Source of the DNA: Distichodus sexfasciatus
Lineage: Eukaryota > Chordata > Actinopteri > Characiformes > Distichodontidae
Direction of reading: 5' to 3'
Assembly: GCA_032718565.1 (NCBI GenBank)
Contig: JAVGVS010000096.1
Coordinates: 1,389,933 to 1,453,932 of the forward strand
DNA length: 64,000 nt
The number at the start of each line of letters is the position of its first letter. Position 1 is the first letter of the stretch. Shown here one piece after another: positions 20,996 through 32,200 of this stretch. Position numbers and translations under genes: made by a program. The notes beneath the pieces were generated by a model, which was not told the origin of the DNA, made no database searches, and was given only the letters and a program-made list of their open reading frames with translations.

Positions 20996-21401
20996 ATGTT
21001 TTTCTATTAACAATAGAAAGATTTTTATGAATTGTACATAAACACAATGTGCAGAAGGCACGATTCCTCTCTTAAGTCAAGCCAAAATGTACAAAGACAA
21101 GATCTGTCATTTAACACAAATAAAAATATTTAAGAGATTATTTTTTAAAAAATGACAAAGGCAGAGCGAACGAAGTGTACGTCGTGTTCACAGGAGGATT
21201 TTCCATTAAACAGGATGGCGGTGGAAAACCTGCTTCTGGCTATGACCTACTTGCGAATTAGTCTCAAACAAGGACCACTGTTCAAACTAAAACCTAAAAC
21301 AATTCACCCTGTTAAAAAAAGCTGCTTTTGAATGTTATAAATAACTTCATTCTATGTAAAATCCAGGTGAACGAACACAGCACTGTTTACAGAGATGGAG
21401 A

Positions 21402-23272
21402 TCATGAATGCCCGTCTCTGGAGTCTCTCCTGTGTTTGTCATGATCAGAGTCCCGCCTGCGCTTGTCTCTGTCCCTCTCTCTGTCCCTGTGATGGCTGCT
21501 GTGGTGTCGCTCTTTCCTCTTCTCCCCGTACCTGTCGTCTCGCGAGTGTCTGCTCTTATGCCTGTGGCGACTTCTGCTCCGACTCCTACTTCGGCTGCGA
21601 CTCCGGCTCCTGCTCTTGCTCTTGGTCCGGCTTCGACTGCGACTCCTAGCCCTGTGCTTGTCTCGCTCGTGGTGCCGGCTCTTGTGCCTGTGTCTCCCAT
21701 AGTGGTCTCTGTCTTCCTTCTTAAAGTGTTCCTCTGAGTCTCTGTGCTGCCTATTCCACAGTTCGTCGTAGCTCAGCTCTGGGCCCTTGTCATCTTTACT
21801 CGATGCTGGAGGGGTGGGCAATGAGGAATCGGGGAACCTAGGCATGGTGTAGGACAGTAGGGGTCCACCAAGCGCCTCTGGGACAGGCTGCGGAAAACAG
21901 GCCTGGGGAGGGAGCGGCTGAGTCCACGGCGGAGCCACAGGACCAGGCAAGACCACTGGAGGAGGTGGACAGGGAGGGAAGGGGAACGGAGGAGCATGTT
22001 GAGGGAGGGGTAGGAAAGGCGCTGAGTTTGGGTGAGGGGGGTAAGGGGGCGCAGGAGCGGGAGCAGGATGGTAGGAGCGGTCGGGTGGCACTCCACTGTG
22101 AAATGGGGGAAATGTTCCTGGAGGAGGTCCATGGCTTGCCGCATTAAAGGGCGGGGGGTTCAAAAGGTGGGGCCGCAACTGCTTGAGCCCTTCACTTTTT
22201 CCCGAAGAAGAAATAGTGGTGATGGCGTGAATGTCTTCCATCTCTTTTACATCTGAGGACGGCCTGACCGGTGCTGGAGGTGACACTGCCGGTTCCGACT
22301 TGACTGGCGCTGCAGAGCAGGTCTGGCTAACCGGTGCTGGTTCTTCAGGTGTGGGCTGGCTCTCTTTTTCTTGTGCTACATCCACATTCTGTGTTGAAAA
22401 TGCAGGGTCGGCAGGTTCTGATAAACCTTCTTTTTTCAAAGTGCCATCAGATTTCAAAGTTGGACTTGCCACCATTTCGTTAGTGGGAATGACCTTAGCA
22501 CCATCAGTAGCTAAATCTGCAGACGCCATGGATGTAAGCGTGGGAGAAACATGTGTTTCTTCAGTTGCTTGTGTATTGTAATTGCTTTGAGCTTTAGTGT
22601 CGTCAGAATTGGACTCGGCCTTGGTCTGACTTGCAGAAAGGCTGGCGAGAAAAGTCTCTGTTGAAACGTCTCCCGGCTTATCCTTTAGCGATAATACAGC
22701 TCCACTTTTAACCCCGCCGTCTTTCTCTTCCCCCAGCGAGCCGGTGTCTGCATTTGAGCTTGATGGCTCCTGCTCTGCTTTGACAGCTTTGGGCTCTTTC
22801 TTCTTAATGATGAAACGCTCCAGTCTGGTGGTGGTGGGCGTTCTGGGAGCGCTGCTTCCCACTGTGGTTCCGTCGGTGTTAGGGGTCTGATTTACCGGGC
22901 CACTGGTTGTGTTCTTTACATCATCACCCACAGGCGGAACCTTCCCCGGTGTAGACTGTGTTAGCACACCGGGGAGGAAACGCAGCGAGACGTTTTCATC
23001 GTCCTCTGTCTCCAACAGAGGCTGCCCTGCAGTGGGTTTGATGAGACTTGAGGCTGGTTCCTTCTTGGGCATTCGCCCCAGAGTGCTCATGAAGCTCTTT
23101 TCTTCGTCTCCGGCCACTGTGGCTTTCTGGATCTGGTCTCCCTGAGGTTTGTTCTCCATTAGGAAACTAGGAGCTTCGCTTGCGTCACTGGGCAGGATGA
23201 CTCCGAAGTCCCGTTTCGGTCTCTGGCGAATGATTAGTCCCAGCAGGAGGTTTGGACGGTTGGTCTCCAGCC
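21402..23272 (-). CDS. PHF3: PHF3 last coding exon (Pro-rich and RS-rich tail)
   Basis: On the - strand the acceptor GGAACAG precedes GGCTGGAGACC, completing PGLETNRPNLLLGLIIRQRP in frame with the SPOC exon before it. The 623-codon stretch is low in structure: an acidic/Ser-Thr-rich part, a proline-rich part (about 21780-22180) and a C-terminal RS/RH/KR tail (SRSRSRTKSKSRSRSRSRSR) ending RDSRDGHS. The ORF runs on upstream of 23272 but that part is intron. The mirror frames on the + strand are shadows. Confidence 0.9.
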
Positions 23273-26200
23273 CTGTTCCATCACACAGAACACTAGTGGT
23301 TAACAGCTTGAAATGGCTTGTCAAAACCTTGCATTCATGTTTGTTTTTTGGTGCAGCAAACCCATTATCATCTGATAAAAATAATGTAGTTTTGTGTTGC
23401 TGGCAGTACGACGTTAATATTGAGAAACTTAATGCAGTAGGTCTTCAGCATCTCCTACAAATCTTTGAAAATGGTTGTCATGTCACAGCCATGCTTATTG
23501 AATAGCATGATTTTAATACCTGGAAGGTCAAATTTGATGGATCTACCTTCAGCTGCCTACAACTGTCACAGCAGCTTGCTGACCAATAAAGAAACTGGCA
23601 GCACAGTCTATGATGCAACAGGGTGCAAATTAGCGTTAACAAAACTTTGTATTGTATTACTACATTTGAGTTTCTCTGTAATGATTTTGCCTTAATTTAC
23701 TCCACAGACTACAAATATAAGGACCCTTCTGAGACCCAATAACACCTGAATGTTCTAGTGCTGTAAATAAACATAAGATGCTTACAAAGTCCCAATTATT
23801 AATTTTGTTGTTTGTTACTATCATTATGTCCTGAAACGAGTTCTTGAGCGCTCCACATTTGTGCTCTTCTCTCAGCTTTCAACACACCAGAACCAAGTGA
23901 TCAGGAACTTTAAGTAGCCGGTAGGGTGCTGGGAGCTGGACAGTGCAAATCATCAGATGGGCTAGCTTGAGAAACACTTGCCTTCTCTTAAACGGTATGA
24001 TAAAGCAACTGGATGCCAATTCGAACAGGTGTTACAGGTTTTCAGAACCAAACAAACCAACCTTAGATCATTTTAGAAAAAGTGATGATATTTAGCAGGA
24101 CTGAGTGTCAGTCTCCTGCATGTATTTTTAAACAGTTGCAAAAATAAGTGTCGCCCAGTTGCAATTCAAGACTACAAGCTGGCACTTACCTGGGCCATCA
24201 AAGGGAACAATCTGGTGCGGGATTTTTTCAGTGGAGCCGAGTGGGATGAGGTACATGTCTTTAACTTGTTTACGGTTGTTGGCGATGACTCCGTATCGTC
24301 GGCGGCTACTAAAATAGGCGTATAGCAGTGTGTATGATATTTCATCCTCCTCTGTGTCTGGGGTCAAGCGAATGATGCATATTTCCTGAGAAATGGAAAA
24401 ACAATTACCAAAAATGAGTACAAATGAAATGCAGCACAAACTGTAACATCTACTATATCAATATAACTCAAGAATTGCAACCTTTGTCCCGGAGGCACGT
24501 ATTTTCTCAAGATAGTCCCAGACGATCTGTGGAGAGATTCTTCCACCAACCTGGATGCTGTCCGGCAGATCCTGTGAGGTACACAGACACTAACTTCGCC
24601 TCTTGTCTAAATTAAGATGCAAGATTAACACGCGCAGAACTCAGTGTCACTTACCTCAGATAGGTGGTCCAGAATACCAGAGACGGGATAAGCTTTTGTA
24701 AGGAAGCGGGCCACTGATGGCATGTCCACGCTGCCGTTCCATAAGCTCTCTAAATTGCCAAGGAATGCAGCCGTATCTTCTTTACAGCTCATGTTTTCTG
24801 ACCTGCAAGTCAAGAATTCAATTACAATTACACTGGAAAACACAGAAAATGAAATACATCACTTTACACCACACAGGTTCTGAACACACTGGAGTTTACA
24901 TTTACTAACTGGTCTGTGCACATGTGTTTTTGAGATGTATATGCTATAACTCATGATTCCAGTGGTAAAACTGAAGCATTTAACTCTGAAATTGATGCAC
25001 GCTATGCATGAAGTTTGGTAATTAGTTTGGAATAAGACAGAATCCTTTTAACATACAGAAACCATATAGATACTGTCAGAATCACAAGTACTTTAAACTT
25101 AAAAGGTTATTATATTGAATCCCCTGTACGGGGTAGTATTTGTTAGTAATTCTGTACACAAAAACAGAAGTAAAAACGTGTGACAAATAACAACCAGTGT
25201 TCTACTCACGATATATCCATTTACTTGATATTTTCTGATATTTTATTCCGGACGCGATCGCATATTATGACCCGGTTCTGAGTCACGTGCAGGTGATTGT
25301 GGGACATACTGTGATTGTGGCCATAAATTCGCTCAAAATTAGCCAAAATGTAAGCATTTCTTCATTTTCAATTGACGCATTTCAATTACCATCAGAAATG
25401 TGCTGATTTCAAGTCTGTGTAAGCATTTACACATCCAACTATGACAAATCTGAGTAGTGCAGGATGTCCTAAACACAACATAAAGCATGTATGGCTAACT
25501 TCTACACAAACTAGAATAAGCCTAAAAACAAAGGCATAGGAAAAACTAATTGCAACTGGGCCAAAGAAATTATGCCAATCACAACTGATTTCAATATTTT
25601 TCACTATATCACCCCATCCTCCAAGTCTCTGAAGAAAAGTATTTGCTTATGTGGCACAAAATCAGGGTTTAACCAAACCAGTCTGAACTGTTACCTCGAG
25701 TCATAGGAAGGGAAGATGCTTGAGTTCAGAAGCCCTTCCTCCATGGCTCTGATAGACAAGTCGTCCACTAGTGCTGATGGAGCTACTGGTGATGTGGGTG
25801 TCACCTGCTGAGCTTCTCCTTCTGTGGCTGTGGACTGCCTTCTGATCACTGTTGTAGCCACTTTTGCTACCTTAGTGGACGCTTCGTCCACTGGTGGGGC
25901 CATGCGGCCTTCAAAGAAAAGAAAAGCACATGGGCAAGTGGGTCAACATCATGGATAACAGTGAATACTTTCATTTAATTGAAAACTAATTAAATAAGAA
26001 ATATGAGAAATTTCTAGTAAAAATACTTAGATCCGCAAGGCCATTTGTCCTACCTGTGCAAATCTTGCAGTGAAGATCAAAGAGATGCGACTTGTGCAAG
26101 CTTGTTGTATCTTTCATTTTCTTAGGGGACTCTGCCTTCGGTTCTGGAATTTTTTCCTCAGGCGCCTCAACAGCTTTCGGGACAGGATCCGACTGAGGAG

Positions 26201-29200
26201 AGATCAGAGAAACCTGCTATTAACTTACAAATAGTTCCACTTGGGGACAGAATGTGGAGAAAATTCCTTCCAGCTCACCATGACCTCTATGGCTTCAAGG
26301 GCTTTTGCTGGTTCCTGATTCTCAATTTCGATTTCCCCTTTGTGTGTGATTTTAGTGACCGGACGCCTTTCGGCTTCTCGCTGTTCTTTCTCGATCATTT
26401 CAATCGTCTGGCGGGGAAAAAATGTGGATCCACTTAACATGCTGCTTCTTTCGTTTTCAAACACTGTGTGACAGGAATTTCTTGGGAGAAACTTACATGT
26501 CGATTTTCCCTTTGTCTCCAAGCAGCCAGTTCCTTGGAGGCTAGTTCTTCTGCACTCATACGCACTAGATCGCTAGGAGAAACCTCCCCCTTAAGAACAC
26601 GCTTGAATAAAACCTGAAAGATTTTGCACGTTCATTCTCATTTAACCCTTAGCACAAAATAAATTTAGTGAATTCTTAAAAGACTGCTGTGAACTACGTC
26701 AAAGTCATTGTGGTGTTACAGCGAGTAAAATGTGGGTAGTAAAAAGCACTCACGTTATTCTTGGCATCCTTGAGGTTGAAAGTCAAACTTCGATATTTAT
26801 TCTTGTACTTGCTGTCAACCCCTTGGAAGAGAGCAAAAAGTTCTTTCTCGATCCTTTTTGCCAGTTCTGCTGGCTTTTCTATTGAGACCTTCAAGTCTGC
26901 CTCCTTCAGCCTTTAAAAAATGGTTCATCAAGGGAAGAAAAGTCAGACAAAAATGAACAGAACTTCTTATGCCCTTTCAGAACTCAAAGCTTTAATGTAT
27001 GAATATGATTAAGCTAGTTTGAAGCTCTAAAGTCAGAACATTGCTCTATATGAAAGTGAATATAAATTAAATATTTTCTGTTAATGGAACACTTCATGAG
27101 AGAGGTAACAGAGTTAAACATTTACTGACTGGAGCATAGACTAATATTCAGATAAATAATAAATAATTTTTCGAAAGTAATAATAATAATAGTAAACAAT
27201 AATTAATCTCCATTTTTGATAACATTATCATGCATAAATCTGCTCCAGTTTGCTTAATAAATACAGCAAAATATGTACAGGCCAGTTGATATGTTTAGCT
27301 TTTTTGGCACCTTTTCAGCAGAATCTCTTCTAGCGAGTCCCGTACACTTCTCCTGATTTGTCCAGTGGATGGCTTCTTTAAGTTTGTAGAAGAGACTTTG
27401 GCCTTCTTTAAGTCATGCTTCACGTTTAGACCTGAAAACGTAAAATATTCAGTGGACGTCTTACAATTTAAGTCATGCACAAGTTAGTCATGCACAGAAG
27501 TTAAATTTGGATTGTACCACTTTTGGACGCAGATTCTCCAGATGATCTTCTGTCCACTGAGTCCTGTATCAAAAGAACAACAGTGAAACTGCTGTCTGCT
27601 AAGGTGAACAAGCCAAGAACCAAAGCTATCCAACATAGTCAGCAAAGAAGGTTCTATAGACACCTCAGATCTACGTAGCCGTCCCTGGAACGCATCGTCT
27701 CAAACAAAACAATACATCTTTAAAAAAAAAGAGGTCCTGTGCACCCAACAGCTTTATAGGAGAAGTGCTGATGTTTTTGGCTTATAAAACCAGTCACCAC
27801 TTTGCTCTGTGACACTTTGTCTGATTAGCATTAAAAATCCCTCACAGTTGGTTTTTCTTATATTGCTTGTTGGTAAAAATTAGGGATGCACCGATCGATC
27901 GGCCAGCGATTGGAATCGGCCGATTTTGGGTCTGTATTGCCGATTTCAAACCGATCTTGCGCATGCGCATTACTTGCAGCACAGCCACGTGCGCATTCAG
28001 GCAGCGTTCACATGTACACATGTTCACACGTTCACATGGCGTCACATCAATGCCAAAACTAGAGCGCGCAAAATGGCTTGCCGCAAAAAATTTGCGGGCG
28101 CAAATTTCAAAGTCGCGCGCGCAAATGTGAAACTCGAGAGCACAAAATGAAGAATCGAGTGCGCGGTTGTGATAATATTGTGCGCGAACTGTATTTTGCC
28201 TCTCGCGAATGTCTTTTTTCCTCTCGATGTGTTAAATGTTCTCGCACACGAAGTAGATTACCGACGAGCGGCTTTTTTGCTCGAGTGAGATTTCTGCACG
28301 CGCGGTTTGAAAGGGGCGGGTTCTGGCAGTTTGGGGGCGGGGTTTTTCCACTTGTCTGTCCCCAATTCAACATAAACACAGATGCACAAGTCAATCACAA
28401 GATGATCACTAGATGATCAGCCGTTTTCCATAGTTGAGGATACAGGCTTCAGAAATCTGATAAATCACCTCTGCCCAAAATACACAATGCCAAGTAGGCA
28501 TTTTTTTTATGACGTCGAGTTACCAGAGTTGTTACATTTTACGAGTTACATTTTATTTATTTAAATTTGTAAAGAAAATTTGTTAGGAAAATAAAGCATT
28601 ATATTAAAGAAAATTTGATTTTCGTTTGTATTTGCTGTAGAGCTGCCACTATTATATGTCACTATTATAAAAGTAACTAGTAATTGAAACCCATTTTTTG
28701 TGTCGATGTCGTCGACTACTCGCAGCAGCTCTAATTTTCGATTTTTTTGTAAGTGTGATCGGCCGATACCGATTTTTCTGAATCGGCCGATCACACTTAC
28801 AAAAAAATCGGTAATCGGAATCGGCCAAGAAAATTGCAATCGGTGCATCCCTAGTAAAAATTCTTCTTCTTTCGGCTTCTCCCGTTAGAACTTGCCACAG
28901 CAGATCAACTACCTTGCTGCCCACAATTTGAACTGGCAAAAGTTTAACACTGGATGCCGTTCCTGACACAACCCCATTTACCCCCAGTGGCTGGGTTTTT
29001 GGTAAAACTACTTCTACAGTATAGAAATATATATCCCCTTAAAAATATAAGAAAGTGACATATTTAATCAAATGCTTCAGAGTTTACTGGTATTTCAGGA
29101 GAAATTAGTTTTACTGATTTACAGTTAATCTAATGAAAAAAACAACTTATTTAGATCACTTATATTGCATATAAAAATTGCTAAATTGTACAGTAGTATT

Positions 29201-32200
29201 ATATTTATGTGGTACTCGAATTAGACCAGAGCTTACTTTTCTAAAGGGCCGGATTCCACCAGTGGTGACTGACGGCTCGGGTCCAGGTTTCTGCTTGCTG
29301 CCTGTTTTGTCGTCAGACGCTTCTGTTGCCTGGCTGTCGTTTTTCCTGTCTTCTTCGCGGCAGCACTTAAGACACACATACTCCTGGTCGTCCTTTTCCA
29401 TCTGCTGTACTTTCGCCAGGTCCAGTCCGACACAATCACCATGGAACCAATCATCGCAGCGCCCACAGCCAACCATGAACCTGGAGATATCGAAAAAGTT
29501 ATTTGGACCCGAGAATATGCTGGATAGGTTTTGTTTAGGTTAGGTAAGTTGTGTATTTTCAGTATTTTACTGAACCGTTCGATACACCCAGGTGAACCAC
29601 GATAGTTTGGTACACCCGACATTAAACTTTAATTTTTAAACATTGTGCACAAATTCTCAGGAATTAAAGTTTTCCATCGCTACGACGGAATTCAAACTCC
29701 TATTTAAGCTGATAAATAACCACCACCAGGGTTCTACTCACAATACATCAATCCGGAAGAGCATCCATCACATTAGTGATGCGGCGCTGAGTCTCGCACG
29801 GGGGATTGTGGGAAATTGTTTCCCAGAAGGCCAAAAGGAGCTGACTTTATAAGCCAAAATGAGTCCAAATTACTCAAAACAATTGTTTTTCCATTCTATA
29901 ATGTTAAGTTACCAACAGGCAAACAAATAGAGAATAAATCATTATTTGTCATCAAATAATTTACTCATTTTTCTATATTTAAGGTTGCCTGTTTTTGTAA
30001 GTATGATGAGGGCTTGTGTCCACCAAACACGTTTTTACGCTGGCAGTGCATATTGTTTAATACAAATCCTAAGATCTTCAGCGTTCAGAGCGCTAAGTGC
30101 CTTCAGCTGAAAAAAAGACGTCAGTGGAGACTTTTTATTTTTGCCGCAGCACTCGGAGCACTTCAAGTTGAAATCCAGTCAGCTTGTAGAACAGTGCTGA
30201 GCTCGTCGATGTGACTTCTTTCTTGCTAGCCAATCAAAATTGAGGAAGGGGCATGGTTTATCTCATGCACCTTATCTCTACGTCTTGAAGACGTGAGCAT
30301 CTAGTTGAAACGCTGCCACTAATACTAAGATTTGATTCCTCTCCATTGTAAAGATTATCTCATATGTTGGCTAAACTGCCGATCTCAAAGGAACACGTTA
30401 CAATGTTTACGTGAAATAGCAACGAACGCGGAAGTGCCTGATGACAGTTTGTGCAACAAGAAGCGTCGAGAAAGCGCTCTGGAAGTGATGTTTTGACGTG
30501 CAAAAAACGCGTTTGGATGACAAAGGCCGTTAGTTTTCCATTTTTATAATACATTTTGTGATTACATTTTTTTATAATTTTACATTTAATGTTGTCGCTG
30601 CAAGTGTGAGCAGTAGTATCTTGTTGATCTGAAATAGAAAACCTACTGGATGTTAGAGCTAAGACAACATTAATATACCAAAACTGTACTGTTACCATGG
30701 CACAAGAACCGTGATACCAAACCGTGGGCACACTGTACCACTGCATCTCTAGTGTGTACCTAATAATAATGGCAAAATTGGGCAAAATGTGTATCCTCCA
30801 GATTGGTCCATGATGTACTTTTCCATTTCTCTTACGGGCTTACATTTCATAATGCGAGTGGGAAATTTATGTATCACTGATGTGGTTCAAGACCTTATCC
30901 ACAACAAATCTGTGTGCCAAAAACTCTGCACATCAATTGCATGTCATAGCAGAGTTTATCCTCCAACACGTGTAAAATGTAAGTTGGAAAACCTGCTTAA
31001 CAATACACTGAGGAGCTCAAATAATGCACCTATGTAAAACTGTTATTACAGGGAAAACGACTTTAAAAAGGTTTTTTTGAAGTGGTTGAAGAGGTAAAAG
31101 CTAAATCTACTTTAAGCTTCAATTCTATCCTGAAAAACAGGACATACTACCAGACATCCCCTCAGTGTGTGGATGAAAGTGAAGGAGGCCTACCTATTGC
31201 TGTGAGGTTTCTTGCATAATCCACACTGTTTGTTCGAATCCCACAAGCTCTCATTTTCAGAGGCAGGTGGCGCATCACCCTCTGCTGCTCCTTTCTTTAC
31301 TGCAGGAGCATTATCAGGAATGAACAGCTCGGGCTCTTCAATAGAAATACTCCTGCTGTTTCTGCTCTTATGTCTCTGTACAATCTTCTCCGGCTTCTTC
31401 TGCTTGGTCTTGTCCTGCTCATCCTCCGCCGAACCATCCTTCGGGGGCTGGCTCGGTTTAATAGCTGTGGACTGTGGCGGATTTTGAGGTTTCTTCTGCG
31501 GGGGAGGAGATTTATTTGGAACAACCTTGTTGGTAGCACTGGAACTGGAAAATGGCTTTTTGTTTGTCACGGGAGATGTTGGGGCAGAGGGGTTTGGGTT
31601 TGGTTTCTCAGGATGACCGTCCTGAACCTTTTGCAGTTTCGCTGCTGGTTTCGGGGTCGGAGAAAGCGCTGTCCGTTTTGCGCCAGTGTTTACCGGCTTA
31701 TGTTTGATGTGCTGGAGATTTTCTGAAGTCTTCACGCCTTTTTCATTATCCGAGGGTTTGAGGTGTTTGGACCCCTTCTGCAAAATGCCTGGCTTGTCAA
31801 GGTGTGTGTGCTTGTTTTTGGTTGGAGAAAGAGATGGCTTGGGTTTTACTAGCTTTTTGGCGGCAGGTTTATCGGTCGTGCCGTTTTTGTTTGGGGATTT
31901 GGGGAGCATTGGTTTCTCTGTGTTGTTTTGGTCGCTGATTTTGGAGTCAGTCGTTGCCTCTGTTGTGCAAGGCTTAAGAGCCAGCGCACCGTTGGTGTCT
32001 TGTACATCATTTGGATTTACATATGGCCCGAAATCCATTTGCCCGTCTTTAGGGCTTTGCTCGCCAACATTAACTTCCCGCACGACCTCTGGCACCGAAT
32101 GCACATCAAAAGCTTGGGTCTGGCCTAAATCTAAACCGATGCTGTCAGCAGGAATGGAGTTATCCTGGAAGTCCAGAGCCTGAACTGTGCTTGCATCAAA

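Larger units (their letters stand above)
27564..29236 (-). other. PHF3 intron with hAT-type MITE
   Basis: No exon was seen. More than half is a 973 bp hAT-type element (27881-28853), directly followed by a fish-dispersed fragment at about 28862-28990 (TTCTTTCGGCTTCTCCCGTT). Confidence 0.8.

Noticed and set aside
22231..22581. 116-codon + strand frame opposite PHF3
   Set aside because: Antisense shadow of the PHF3 last exon, whose codons avoid reverse stops; no independent features.
27660..27712. Possible extra PHF3 micro-exon between 27563 and 29237
   Set aside because: The neighbouring exons already join in phase and no acceptor-donor pair with a sensible frame was found.
28060..28330. CpG-rich stretch as a promoter or CpG island
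   Set aside because: It lies wholly within the hAT MITE defined by exact ends and target duplication.
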